From assembly GCF_002909375.1 (NCBI RefSeq), contig NZ_PPXD01000033.1, positions 1 to 64,000 of the forward strand: a stretch of 64,000 nt of DNA, read 5' to 3'. Shown in pieces: positions 42,275 to 51,235 of the stretch. Position numbers and translations under genes: made by a program. The notes beneath the pieces are model-generated. The model worked only from the letters and a program-made list of their open reading frames with translations. It did no database searches and had not been told where the DNA came from. Each line of letters starts with the position of its first letter. Position 1 is the stretch's first letter. This DNA comes from Cryobacterium zongtaii. GTDB lineage: Bacteria; Actinomycetota; Actinomycetes; Actinomycetales; Microbacteriaceae.

Positions 42275-43927
42275 CTAGGCGTATGTGATCGTTCGCACCT
42301 CAATGGAGACGAGCCGTGACTCTCCGGGACGAATCTGGATACTCGAGCTTCCTGCAGTAACTGACACGACTCGTGTCGTGGCATTTCGCATTTGCCAGGC
42401 TCGGTTGCATGGCGGGAACGTCACCAACCGTTCCCGAGTAAGCGCACCACTGAACACAAAAGCGTCGCAGTCGGTTTCGTCGATGCTTATAGATCGGTTT
42501 GAATCAAGCAGAGGAACCGACCGTATGGGTGCCCATGCGGTTCCTTGATTGCAGCATCGCCGAAGTTCGTTTAGCTCCGCCCCAGCGAGTTGGTCCATCC
42601 GCACGCCGAGCTTGCGCCCGTAACTGCCCTCCTGAACTGTGTTGCGGAACGTTTTTGCACCATAGAATCGCGTGACTGAGTACGGTGCTGCGGACACCAG
42701 GGTACTGAATCGGCATCTGAGCCACACGTTGTCTGCACATTCTCTCGCAGGCGTTGACTCGACGAAAAGCGAGTACGCTCCTCCCGAGTCGTAGTTCTCA
42801 CCAATGGCTACCCCGCGAATGCAGTCGCGGACATGTACATATCCATTGAATTGCAGGATGTTGTGAGACAAGCGCGCATCAGTTAAGTTCCAAAATCGAG
42901 CGCCAAATCCGCTACGTCCCAGACTTCTATTTCGTTCGATGACCGGACCGTGAACCATGGACGACCCCGTCAAGGAAATGGTTTGAGCGTTCGCGCCGAG
43001 GGCCTCGAAGGTATTGTCGGTCAGAATCGGGTATAAATGGCCTCCAGCGCACTCCAAGGCAATAGTGATGGAGCCTCTGAACCGGTTCTGGATTGAGGCC
43101 GCGCCCAAGATCGGCCCCGAAAACGAGAGATCAATCCCGTGCGCAAGTGCGCCGCACGACTCGAACAGACAATTAATAGCACCTACGTTCCGCACACGGG
43201 TGACTGTCGGATTGACGGTGTGATCTTGGATCTCGAGACCCATGCGAGCACACTCTATGAACTCGCATGACCTCGCAAAGACGTTCTCAACGCAAAATTC
43301 ACCGTTGGCATTGTCAGCGACGATTTTGATCGCGTTAACTGCCCTCCTTGCAACCCTGAAGGTGCAATCGGTCCACACGACGTTCTTCACACCGACGCTT
43401 AGGCTGTAGAAGATACCGACCGCATTGTCGGGTGCTGCGTCTACGGTGGTTATTTCGAAGTAGATGCCTTCGAAGTGCGCTTCATCTGTCTCCAGCATTC
43501 TGAAGAGAGCACTCGCTGTGTCGGAGAAAATCCGGGCACCGGGCCTTCCGCGCAGGTCGACGCCGCTGAAACTCCGAGAGATCGTCCGCGTCATTCGAAA
43601 ATTCCCCGATGGAACCAGGATCTGCCCGCCCGACGCTAACGCGGCAGCGATCGCCTCAGTGTCGTCTGTGACTCCATCCCCTACGGCCCCGAAGTCTCTG
43701 AGGCTAACCCCAGTACTTTCGGTAATCCGGCTAGAGAGAGTGGTCAGGGTCGCTTGCGGCGGTTCCACCAATGTGGCGGCCGTTGCGCTATCCAGAGTTT
43801 GGAATTGCGCTACTGCTCCGCCCGTAACGCCCGCCGCAGCCACTCCGGCGGCTTTCAGAAATGCTCGACGGGACTTTTGATCACTCAGACGTGTGTCTTT
43901 TCCGGTTGGCACGCGCGTTCCCTCCAT
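42275..43927 (-). CDS. Tat-exported parallel beta-helix protein (pectate lyase 3-like)
   Basis: A 550-residue protein, convergent with fcl. The N-terminus holds a twin-arginine signal (SRRAFLKAAGVAAAGVTGG). SLRDFGAVGDGVTDDTEAIAAAL is the start signature of Pectate_lyase_3-type beta-helix domains, followed by repeated short strands typical of right-handed helices. Such proteins in polysaccharide clusters often cut or modify the polymer; the active site is not identifiable here. The start is taken at 43927. A small overlapping reading frame upstream is described as a pseudogene. Confidence 0.85.
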   Translation of the reverse strand: MEGTRVPTGKDTRLSDQKSRRAFLKAAGVAAAGVTGGAVAQFQTLDSATAATLVEPPQATLTTLSSRITESTGVSLRDFGAVGDGVTDDTEAIAAALASGGQILVPSGNFRMTRTISRSFSGVDLRGRPGARIFSDTASALFRMLETDEAHFEGIYFEITTVDAAPDNAVGIFYSLSVGVKNVVWTDCTFRVARRAVNAIKIVADNANGEFCVENVFARSCEFIECARMGLEIQDHTVNPTVTRVRNVGAINCLFESCGALAHGIDLSFSGPILGAASIQNRFRGSITIALECAGGHLYPILTDNTFEALGANAQTISLTGSSMVHGPVIERNRSLGRSGFGARFWNLTDARLSHNILQFNGYVHVRDCIRGVAIGENYDSGGAYSLFVESTPARECADNVWLRCRFSTLVSAAPYSVTRFYGAKTFRNTVQEGSYGRKLGVRMDQLAGAELNELRRCCNQGTAWAPIRSVPLLDSNRSISIDETDCDAFVFSGALTRERLVTFPPCNRAWQMRNATTRVVSVTAGSSSIQIRPGESRLVSIEVRTITYA

Positions 43928-44250
43928 TCCATTCGTCGATGCTCTGCCATCTCAAGCCAAGTCAACGGGTCATACGGCCTTCGCATTTTGGCCAAAGCAA
44001 TGTAGACCTGCGTCGGGTGCTCTACTGTCGAGATCATCTCGACTTCGTGGAGCACACTGTGCACCTGTAAGTCGTGAGGCGCTGCCCAAGGCTATGCCCC
44101 CAATTAGGGTGCCACTTCGTGCTCGAGCGTCGGAGAAATAGCGAGCTCGTTCAGGCCGGGGCTGTTCCCGACGCAACGTTTCGGCGGTAAAGAAGACCAA
44201 CGCGGCGAGAAGCATCAAGGCCGGGACGGTTAAGTCGGTGATCGCACCTG
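43885..44250 (-). pseudogene. Probable frame-shifted remnant of a membrane protein
   Basis: Two adjoining minus-strand frames show ordinary protein-like composition but no start or full length. The upstream frame reads TDLTVPALMLLAALVFFTAE and LRREQPRPERARYFSDARAR; the downstream frame, about 150 nt later, reads EMISTVEHPTQVYIALAKMR and PYDPLTWLEMAEHRRMEWRE. One shift near 44090 would join them. The family is unknown. The 3' end overlaps the start of the beta-helix gene. Confidence 0.45.
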
Positions 44251-45283
44251 ACGTTCAGGCTTTGTTCCCCAACGGACGCAAACCGGTTTCCGATGAGTAT
44301 GAAACGCCGGGCTTCGCCGCGGTGCCGAGGTCGATGGATCCACCCGCCGGTTCGCGTTGCAGCAGGGCTAGCTGAGGAATGTCCGCGAGGGCGGGCGAGC
44401 AAAGAACTATGGATACGTGCAGCGCGGTGCCTCTTCGGCGAACACCTGCGGGTGAATATTCTTTTCAGCGCCCTTCAGTGCGAGCCTGATCTGTCTCTAT
44501 TCGTCGACTAGGCCGGCCGCACAATTGACTTGCTCGGCGCGATTGTGGGCCGGTTTGGGCGCACGTACTTGGTTACCGCGGTCCCGTGCCCGTGCCCGTG
44601 TCCAGGGCGGGTGGGCGCGGGTGAAGCGGAGAGCGGGATTACCGCGACCCGTGACGAGTATTGCCTCTCGGAGGCCACGGGTGTGACATGCCCGGTCGAG
44701 GAGTGCGGCGGCGCGGTTGGCGCGGCGTTTGATCCACCCCGCGATGACGTGGCTTGCGCGGTCTCGGGTGGGCCAGAAGCGGCGGTTGGAGAACTCGGAT
44801 ATCGGGGGCGCGAAGAAAGGGTTATGCCATGGAGTTGTCCCAGCGAATCCCATATATCCCCTGGACCGGGAAATTCCGTTCTACGGCAGCGAGAGGGTGA
44901 TCGGACCCCGCGCATCTTGGGTGTCGAGACTGGGTGCGGCATTTTATGTTCCTGCGCGCTACGCGGGCAACTCGCCAACCGGAAGCGGCTCGACCCGTGT
45001 GGCCAGACGCAGGGCGCCGGTGCGCCGCTCCGGGGGCACACCCCAACTGATGCGGGGCCGGTTGAGGAAGCGACGAGCGGTCTGCGGTGCCCATCGCATT
45101 CCTTAGTCTACTCGGCGAAGGTAAACAGGGGGGGGCAAAATGGCGGTGGTTCGTGCCGGTTGGCACACCGCCCAGGCGTCCGGTGAAGCGATGGTTGCCT
45201 AGTCGGGAGCAGGCCCCATCACGGGTCACAATGACCGCTGTCTGTCGGAGCCGGTCGAGCGTTGCGGAGACAACGAGAGATAT
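44250..45283. other. Gene-poor decayed region
   Basis: About 1 kb with only short, overlapping frames in several phases and no supported gene. It includes an IS3-like transposase remnant (listed separately) and otherwise nothing recognised. Its composition is mixed and the whole stretch looks like a recombination scar at the end of the exopolysaccharide cluster. Confidence 0.6.
44715..44880 (-). pseudogene. IS3-family transposase (OrfB) C-terminal remnant
   Basis: Read across three frames, the minus strand gives NGISRS, then GIRWDNSMA, then PFFAPPISEFSNRRFWPTRD and HVIAGWI. This follows the IS3-family pattern NGISRSMGxxGxCWDNAxAESFF...RRxxPTR...I.WI around the last catalytic region. At least two frameshifts and one stop break it, and neither the N-terminal part nor terminal inverted repeats are found. 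Confidence 0.65.
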
Positions 45284-45931
45284 CTAGCGCCGCGGAAATG
45301 CTCTCGGGCGAGTGCGGTGGGCAACGCGGGTGCGGTAGTAAAGCTTCCCAAGTCCCAGCATCAGGATGAGGGTCAGGCTTCCGATCAGCGCGACGACTGC
45401 GAGGGGGGCTGACCCGGAGCCTTCGGACGGGTTCGCGTACTCCACCTTCTCGAGGTCGAGACCGACTTTGGGGGTCGATGAGGGTGTTGGTGTGGCGGTG
45501 TTTGGAGTCGGCGTTACAGGTGAAGCCGGCCCTTCGGGTGCGGGCGAAGGAATCGCTGCCGGCGCCACCCCTTCTTGCTGCGTTTCCCTGCCGCTAACGT
45601 AGCGTGAGGAGCCTCCACTGAATTCCTGGGCCGGATCAGTTGTCATGGCCGGTTCTTCTGATGGCGGTTGGGCTGGAGCAGCTGGTGGCTCATTGTCGAC
45701 GGGCGTGTTGACAGGTTCTTCTAGAATCGGGGGCACGGAGGTGCTTGGCTCCTCGGTCGGGTCGGGAGCTGGCTCCTCAGACGGCGGCACGACGGGTTCT
45801 TCGGTTTCGGATATGGGCGGCGACTCCTCGGCCCAGGCGCTGACGGGGGGTGCGATCGTTTCGGATGCTAGCGGCAGCGCAATTGTGGCCGCGACGATGG
45901 CAGTTGCCAAGACTTTGGATCTGTTCATCAT
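45284..45931 (-). CDS. Pro/Glu-rich surface protein with C-terminal anchor
   Basis: A 215-residue protein with a signal peptide (MMNRSKVLATAIVAATIALP), a long Pro/Glu/Thr/Ser region, a C-terminal membrane helix (LAVVALIGSLTLILMLGLG) and a basic tail (RTRVAHRTRPRAFPRR). The layout is that of a wall-spanning anchored protein. No LPXTG motif is seen, so sortase is unlikely. The function is unknown. Confidence 0.7.
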   Translation of the reverse strand: MMNRSKVLATAIVAATIALPLASETIAPPVSAWAEESPPISETEEPVVPPSEEPAPDPTEEPSTSVPPILEEPVNTPVDNEPPAAPAQPPSEEPAMTTDPAQEFSGGSSRYVSGRETQQEGVAPAAIPSPAPEGPASPVTPTPNTATPTPSSTPKVGLDLEKVEYANPSEGSGSAPLAVVALIGSLTLILMLGLGKLYYRTRVAHRTRPRAFPRR

Positions 45932-45942
45932 GCGTTGCGTCC

Positions 45943-46173
45943 CTACAGCGTCATGGTGATCGCAGCGAAGCCGACGATCGCGGCGGCGGCGGCGGCGAAA
46001 CCAAGAAACGCGTATTGGAGTCCCCTGTGACTTCGCCCACGTCGAAGCAGTGCTTTGTGCCCCATCTGCTCGGGGCGAATTTTGGTCACAGTGCAGCTTA
46101 CGCCGTGCGGGTTTGCGGGCGTTGCAACCCTATGCCCCCCGAACAGGGAGGCAACAACGCGAGCGCCGTTCAT
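45943..46173 (-). CDS. Possible small membrane protein
   Basis: A 76-codon frame that ends 11 bp before the surface-protein gene and has a C-terminal hydrophobic segment (YAFLGFAAAAAAIVGFAAIT) after a basic stretch (RRGRSHRG). The ATG at 46173 lies 16 bp from the divergent DUF4012 start, leaving little room for promoters, so a later start (GTG 46089 or ATG 46065) may be used. No family is recognised; it may not be a gene. Confidence 0.35.
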   Translation of the reverse strand: MNGARVVASLFGGHRVATPANPHGVSCTVTKIRPEQMGHKALLRRGRSHRGLQYAFLGFAAAAAAIVGFAAITMTL

Positions 46174-46177
46174 GCGT

Positions 46178-46183
46178 TAGCGT
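46178..46183 (+). promoter_or_regulatory. -10 box for leaderless DUF4012 transcript
   Basis: TAGCGT stands exactly 6 nt before the GTG at 46190, with no Shine-Dalgarno sequence. This supports the GTG over the ATG at 46244. Confidence 0.5.
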
Positions 46184-46189
46184 TCGTAA

Positions 46190-48013
46190 GTGACTGATTC
46201 AGCTGCCGATCGCAAAGTTGATGCCCGCTCTCGACCCCGGCATATGAAGCACCGCGCACGCCACTGGCTGATCACGATCGCGGTACTCGTCGGCTTGGTC
46301 ATCGTGGTCGGTGCCGCCGGAGGATGGGTGGCCTCACGAGCACTGACGGCGAAGTCGGAACTGGAGAAGGCGCAGACCTTCGTCGGCACGTTGAAGACCC
46401 AGGCCGCCGCCATGGACTTTGTCGGAGTCGGCACTACTTCCGCGAAGCTCTCGGCGGCCACGAGCAAGGCTGTCGATCAGACGCAGGACCCGGTTTGGCG
46501 GGCCGCGGAGATCATCCCCGTCGTCGGGGTGAATCTCACAGCGGTGCGGCAAATGGCCGAAGCGGTCGATGTCGTTGCGAAGGACGCCGTCGCGCCTATC
46601 GCTGAAGTCGCGTCTGGGTTGAGTGCGGCCTCGCTCAAGCCTGTCGACGGAAGAATCGACCTCGCACCGCTCGTGGACTTGAACGCGGCTCTCATCAGGG
46701 CGAGCACCGCACTGGACTCTGCGGCGGCATCCGTAGGCAAGATCGAACTCGACGGAACCATCGGCCAGGTCCATGGCGCCGGAACAACGCTCACCGCTAT
46801 GCTCGACAGCGCAGCAACCACAGTGGGAGACGTGAGTTCGATGAGCTCCGTGGTTCCCGACATGCTCGGCGCCTCCGGTCCGCGGAACTACATTCTGATC
46901 TTCCAGAACCTCGCCGAGACGACGGCGCTTGGCGGCACTGCCGCCGCACTGACCGAGGTCACTGTCGACGCCGGGAAAATTAGCATTGCCAGGCAGGCAT
47001 CGAGTCAGACCTTTCTTGTCGACGACTCCCTCCCGGCTCTGGCAGGAGATCCCAAACTCGCGGCGCTGTATTCGCCGCTGATCTACACGCGGCTGAACCT
47101 CGCAACCAGCAGACCGGATTTCCCCACCGCCGCCCAAATCACCCGGGCCTTCTGGCAGCGCGACGTGGGCGGCACCGTCGACGGCGTCATCTCAATTGAT
47201 CCCGCCGCCCTCGCCTATATGCTCGGCGCTACCGGTCCGGTGACTATGAGCACCGGTGATGTTCTCTCGAAAGATAACGCCGTAGCACTCCTACTGAACG
47301 AGATCTACTTTCGATACCAGGGCAAAGACGGAGCAGACCAAACCGACGCATTTTTCGCAGAGGCGGCGAAGACGATGTTCGGGGCCGTGACGAATTCCCC
47401 AGCCGAGCCACAGGAGATGCTGAGCGCGATCACTCAGGGCGTGAACGAGCACCGCATCATGGCGTGGAGCGCGCACCCCGAAGAACAGAAGGTTATCGAA
47501 GGCACCACGTTGGCGGGGATCCTGCCCACGACAAACGAGCTCTCCACAACGGCAGGCGTTTTCTTCCGCGACACGTCGACGTCGAAGATGGACTTCTATC
47601 TGAAGACCGGTGCGACGCTCAGCACCGACGTGTGCACTGCGGCGACTCCGACCTTCACGACGACAGTGAATCTCCACTCCACCCTGACTCCTGAGGTGGG
47701 GGAAACCCTGCCAGCCTATGTGGCTAGCGGCTACTGGGGCGCAGATCTGTTCCGCACCGAGGTCTACGTCTACGGACCTCCCGGAACGACTTACGTTTCC
47801 TCCGGCGCCGCCGCGGGAGCCTCCCTGGACACCACTACCGACGACCTGGGCAGGCCTGTTGCGAAGTTCACTGTCATGCTGGCCCCCGGGCAAACCAGTG
47901 AGGTTGCGGTCACTTTCTCCGGGCCGGAGGCCACCTACGCTCCGCCAGAACTTCGAACTACCCCGATGCTGAACCCCACCACAGTCGCTGTGGATGCCCC
48001 CGGCTGCGGGTAG
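46190..48013 (+). CDS. DUF4012 membrane-anchored extracellular protein
   Basis: A 607-residue protein. A short basic cytoplasmic part and one membrane helix (ITIAVLVGLVIVVGAAGGWV) are followed by a large outer domain. It shows DUF4012 features: WRAAEIIPVVGVNLTAVRQM, RNYILIFQNLAETTALGGTA, and a GVISIDPAALAYMLGATGPV stretch. DUF4012 proteins are common in actinobacterial surface-polymer loci next to LCP and sugar-nucleotide genes, as here; their role is not established. Confidence 0.9.
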   Translation: MTDSAADRKVDARSRPRHMKHRARHWLITIAVLVGLVIVVGAAGGWVASRALTAKSELEKAQTFVGTLKTQAAAMDFVGVGTTSAKLSAATSKAVDQTQDPVWRAAEIIPVVGVNLTAVRQMAEAVDVVAKDAVAPIAEVASGLSAASLKPVDGRIDLAPLVDLNAALIRASTALDSAAASVGKIELDGTIGQVHGAGTTLTAMLDSAATTVGDVSSMSSVVPDMLGASGPRNYILIFQNLAETTALGGTAAALTEVTVDAGKISIARQASSQTFLVDDSLPALAGDPKLAALYSPLIYTRLNLATSRPDFPTAAQITRAFWQRDVGGTVDGVISIDPAALAYMLGATGPVTMSTGDVLSKDNAVALLLNEIYFRYQGKDGADQTDAFFAEAAKTMFGAVTNSPAEPQEMLSAITQGVNEHRIMAWSAHPEEQKVIEGTTLAGILPTTNELSTTAGVFFRDTSTSKMDFYLKTGATLSTDVCTAATPTFTTTVNLHSTLTPEVGETLPAYVASGYWGADLFRTEVYVYGPPGTTYVSSGAAAGASLDTTTDDLGRPVAKFTVMLAPGQTSEVAVTFSGPEATYAPPELRTTPMLNPTTVAVDAPGCG

Positions 48014-48048
48014 CACACCGCCGCACGGGACCCTCGTGGCATGGCCGA

Positions 48049-48054
48049 TAGACT
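48049..48054 (+). promoter_or_regulatory. -10 box upstream of the ugd leader
   Basis: TAGACT lies 7 nt before the ATG at 48062, which suggests that the transcript begins at or near that ATG rather than at ugd itself. Confidence 0.4.
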
Positions 48055-48061
48055 CTGGACC

Positions 48062-48079
48062 ATGGGTAATGACGTATGA
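48062..48079 (+). CDS. Possible five-codon leader peptide (MGNDV)
   Basis: ATG GGT AAT GAC GTA TGA; the TGA overlaps the ugd start (ATGA). ugd has no ribosome binding site of its own, so reinitiation after this mini-frame could deliver ribosomes. Purely a sequence observation. Confidence 0.3.
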   Translation: MGNDV

Positions 48080-49389
48080 AGATATCTGTAATCGGTTGTG
48101 GCTACCTCGGTGCCGTGCACGCTTCGGCAATGGCCGAGCTTGGCCATGAGGTTGTCGGTATCGACATTGATGAGGCGAAGATCGCGGCCCTCAGTGCCGG
48201 GCGCACCCCGTTCTTCGAGCCGGGTCTGCCCGAGGTGCTCACCTCAGCTTTGGCGACGGGGCGGCTGCGTTTCAGCACCGACATCGCCGATGCTGAGGGC
48301 GCCGAGGTTCACTTCATCGCGGTGGGTACCCCTCAGAAGAAGGGCAGTCATGCCGCCGATCTGCGGTATGTGGACGCGGCCGTCGAGACGCTCTTGCCCC
48401 ATCTGAACGCAGATGACCTTGTTGTGGGAAAGAGCACAGTGCCGGTCGGAACCGCTGCCCGCCTCGCCGCGGTCATCGACGCGTCGGGCAGCGGCGCTAC
48501 TCTGGCATGGAATCCCGAGTTTCTACGCGAGGGCTTCGCCGTGCAGGACACCATCGCCCCCGATCGCCTGGTCTACGGAGTTCCTGCGGGCCCGGCCGGT
48601 GAGCGTGCCGTCGCCCAGCTCAACTCGGTCTACGCCTCAGCGATGGCTACTCAAACGCCACTCGTCGTCACTGACTACGCCACCGCTGAGCTCGTGAAGG
48701 TGGCGGCAAACGCGTTCCTGGCCACCAAGATAAGTTTCATCAACGCTATGGCGGAGATTGCCGAGGTGTCCGGCGCTGATGTCACCCAGCTGGCCGACGC
48801 TATCGGCTTCGATGCACGCATCGGGCGTCGCTTTCTGAACGCCGGAGTGGGCTTCGGTGGTGGGTGCTTACCGAAGGACATTCGCGCCTTCACTGCGCGG
48901 GCCGAGGAACTCGGACGCGGTGAGTCCGTCGCGTTCCTAAAAGAGGTCGACGCCATCAACCTGCGCCGTAGACAGCGGGTCGTGGACCTCACCGTTTCGG
49001 CGCTCGACCGTCCCGTGCACACCGCCAAGGTGGCCGTGCTCGGCCTCAGCTTCAAGCCACACTCCGACGACGTGCGAGATTCGCCGGCTCTCGACGTGGC
49101 CGTTCAGTTGCGCGGTCTCGGCGCCGACGTTGTGGCCACCGATCCGCAGGCCATCGAGAACTCCCGTTCGCGCCACCCCCAGCTCTCGTACTCGCCCGAT
49201 ATCGAGGGAGCGTTGCGCGGCGCCGACGCGGTGGTTCTTGTCACCGAGTGGCCCGATTTCAAGTCGATTGACCCGGAATGGGCTGCCGGCCTGGTGAACA
49301 CGCGCACCATCATCGATGGCCGTAACACCCTCAACTCAGCAGCATGGCGCGCCGCCGGCTGGACCTACTACGGAATGGGCCGTCCCTAA
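48076..49389 (+). CDS. ugd: UDP-glucose 6-dehydrogenase
   Basis: Makes UDP-glucuronate, a surface-polymer precursor. It has 437 residues, starting MKISVIGCGYLGAVHASAMA (NAD loop). FIAVGTPQKKGSHAADLRYV, STVPVGTA, NPEFLREGFAVQDTIAPDRL and the catalytic cysteine segment GVGFGGGCLPKDIRAF are present, and LGLSFKPHSDDVRDSPALDV opens the C-terminal domain. It is followed by the HAD gene after 2 bp. Confidence 0.95.
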   Translation: MKISVIGCGYLGAVHASAMAELGHEVVGIDIDEAKIAALSAGRTPFFEPGLPEVLTSALATGRLRFSTDIADAEGAEVHFIAVGTPQKKGSHAADLRYVDAAVETLLPHLNADDLVVGKSTVPVGTAARLAAVIDASGSGATLAWNPEFLREGFAVQDTIAPDRLVYGVPAGPAGERAVAQLNSVYASAMATQTPLVVTDYATAELVKVAANAFLATKISFINAMAEIAEVSGADVTQLADAIGFDARIGRRFLNAGVGFGGGCLPKDIRAFTARAEELGRGESVAFLKEVDAINLRRRQRVVDLTVSALDRPVHTAKVAVLGLSFKPHSDDVRDSPALDVAVQLRGLGADVVATDPQAIENSRSRHPQLSYSPDIEGALRGADAVVLVTEWPDFKSIDPEWAAGLVNTRTIIDGRNTLNSAAWRAAGWTYYGMGRP

Positions 49390-49391
49390 CA

Positions 49392-50165
49392 ATGGCATTG
49401 AACCACCCTCGTTTGGTCGCTTTCGACCTCGATGACACCCTGGCACCTTCCAAGTCGCCCATTGATCCCCGCATGGCCGCGCTTCTCGTGCAGCTGTTGG
49501 GCGCGGTCGAAGTTTGCGTGATTTCGGGTGGACAGTTCGCCCAGTTCACCATGCAGGTCATAGACAACCTCGCCGGGGTCGATGATGCCGCACTTGGTCG
49601 CCTGCACCTGATGCCCACCTGCGGCACCCAGTACTACCGCCACGCGGCGGGGGAGTGGGAGCAGGTTTACGCCGAGAACCTCAGCGACGACCAGAAGCAG
49701 AATGCACTGGCGGCCGTGGAGTCGACCGCCCGCGACCTGGGCTACTGGGAGAGCGAAACCTGGGGGGCGATCTTGGAAGACCGAGGCTCGCAGATCACCT
49801 TCTCGGCCCTCGGCCAGGCGGCGCCCGTGGCGGCGAAAACCCAGTGGGATCCGGACGGTGCGAAGAAGACGGCGCTGCGCGAGGCCGTGCAGGCACTGCT
49901 GCCCGACCTCGAGGTGCGCAGCGGCGGATCCACGTCGGTGGACATCACCCGGAGGGGCATTGACAAGGCGTACGGCATGAAGCGACTGGCCGAACTCACC
50001 GGGATCCCGCTGGGGGACATGCTCTTCGTGGGCGACCGGCTTGACGAGAACGGCAACGACTACCCGGTGAAGGCACTCGGTGTCGACTGCATCGCCGTGG
50101 AAAACTGGGAAGACACCGCGAGGTTCCTCGATCAGCTCATTCCGACACTGCACACCGACTCCTAG
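49392..50165 (+). CDS. HAD-IIB family sugar phosphatase
   Basis: A 257-residue hydrolase. Motif I is AFDLDDTLAPSK (Asp12, Asp14); motif II CVISGGQF; the cap contains AILEDRGSQITFSAL; motif III/IV is GGSTSVDITRRGIDKAYGMK and MLFVGDRLDENGNDYPVKAL. The segments resemble the eukaryotic phosphomannomutase-like branch of HAD-IIB. The substrate is unknown; the link to ugd suggests a sugar phosphate. ATG at 49392 is preferred over an earlier ATG at 49344 inside ugd. Confidence 0.88.
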   Translation: MALNHPRLVAFDLDDTLAPSKSPIDPRMAALLVQLLGAVEVCVISGGQFAQFTMQVIDNLAGVDDAALGRLHLMPTCGTQYYRHAAGEWEQVYAENLSDDQKQNALAAVESTARDLGYWESETWGAILEDRGSQITFSALGQAAPVAAKTQWDPDGAKKTALREAVQALLPDLEVRSGGSTSVDITRRGIDKAYGMKRLAELTGIPLGDMLFVGDRLDENGNDYPVKALGVDCIAVENWEDTARFLDQLIPTLHTDS

Positions 50166-50194
50166 AGGCACAGGTCCGGAGCTGAGGCACAATC

Positions 50195-51232
50195 ATGACT
50201 GACGAAACCACTAAGACCCGATCCAAGACTCGTCGTCGATTGCGTGGCTGGTGGATCGCGCTTATCGCTGTCGGGAGTGTCGGGCTCCTGGTCGCGGGGG
50301 CCGCCGGGTTTTTCGCCTGGAGCCTAAGTAGCTCCTTTGACAGCCAGACCACGAAGCTTCCGGACATATTCCCCTCTGACGATGCCAGCCGCCCGCCTGT
50401 GCTGGAGGGTGTGGCGGCCCAGGCCCAGAATATTCTGCTCCTCGGGTCCGACACCAGGGGGGAGAACGACGGCTCCATCGACGATCTCACCGGGCAGCGG
50501 TCGGACACCATGATGGTGGTGCATGTGCCGGCGGACCGCGCCAACATCAGCGTTATGTCGATCATGCGCGACAGCTGGCTCGAGATCCCTGGTGAGGGTA
50601 AGGCCAAGATAAACGCCGCGCTGTCACTCGGGGGCGTGCCCCTCGCACTACAAACTGTGGAGAGCCTTCTGGGCGTGCGCGTGGACCACGTGGCTATCAT
50701 CGACTTCGAAGGTTTCAAGGGCGTCACCGATGCGCTGGGCGGAGTCGACATCGACAACCCGGTGGCCTTTGATTCGAGCCACCTCCCCGGGCACACCTTC
50801 GCGGCAGGAGTCCACAACCTCGGCGGTGTCGAAGCGCTGGCGTTCGTTCGTGAACGGTATGCGTTCACCGATGGCGACTATCAACGCGTGCGCAACCAAC
50901 AGGCCTTCATCAAGGCAGTGCTGGGTAAGATTCTGACCGCTGAGACGCTCACCAACCCGGCCACGCTTAGCGGAGTCGTTGGAGCCGTGGCGCCGTACCT
51001 TTCGGTCGATGAAGGGCTTGACTCTGCCTATCTGGCGGGTCTGGGAGTGGAGCTGCGTGAGGTGCGCATGAACAACGTCACGTTCTTCACGCTTCCGAGC
51101 TCCGGCACCGGCACGTCACCCGACGGGCAGTCGATCGTAGTCATCGACCAGGAGAAGCTGGCGCTCGTACAGCGGGGGTTCCAAACCGACACTCTCGTCG
51201 ATGTCGTGCCGCAGCTGCAAGCGGCCGGCTGA
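50195..51232 (+). CDS. LytR-CpsA-Psr (LCP) family wall-polymer ligase
   Basis: A 345-residue protein with one N-terminal membrane helix (WIALIAVGSVGLLVAGAAGF). The LCP domain has NILLLGSDTRGE, QRSDTMMVVHVPADRANISVM, SIMRDSWLEIPGEGKAKINA, FEGFKGVTDALGGVDIDN and ALAFVRERYAFTDGDYQRVR with the conserved Asp and Arg residues. LCP enzymes move finished polymer from the lipid carrier to peptidoglycan. This makes it the probable attachment enzyme for the exopolysaccharide. Confidence 0.94.
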   Translation: MTDETTKTRSKTRRRLRGWWIALIAVGSVGLLVAGAAGFFAWSLSSSFDSQTTKLPDIFPSDDASRPPVLEGVAAQAQNILLLGSDTRGENDGSIDDLTGQRSDTMMVVHVPADRANISVMSIMRDSWLEIPGEGKAKINAALSLGGVPLALQTVESLLGVRVDHVAIIDFEGFKGVTDALGGVDIDNPVAFDSSHLPGHTFAAGVHNLGGVEALAFVRERYAFTDGDYQRVRNQQAFIKAVLGKILTAETLTNPATLSGVVGAVAPYLSVDEGLDSAYLAGLGVELREVRMNNVTFFTLPSSGTGTSPDGQSIVVIDQEKLALVQRGFQTDTLVDVVPQLQAAG

Positions 51233-51235
51233 GCG

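Noticed and set aside
44530..45186. A 218-codon plus-strand frame in the decayed region
   Set aside because: Runs of PCPCPCPG and no fold-like pattern; it is antisense to the IS3 remnant.
45090..45290. Minus-strand frame with VVSATLDRLRQTAVIV, faintly like IstB-type tails
   Set aside because: The similarity is too short and general to call an IS21 remnant.
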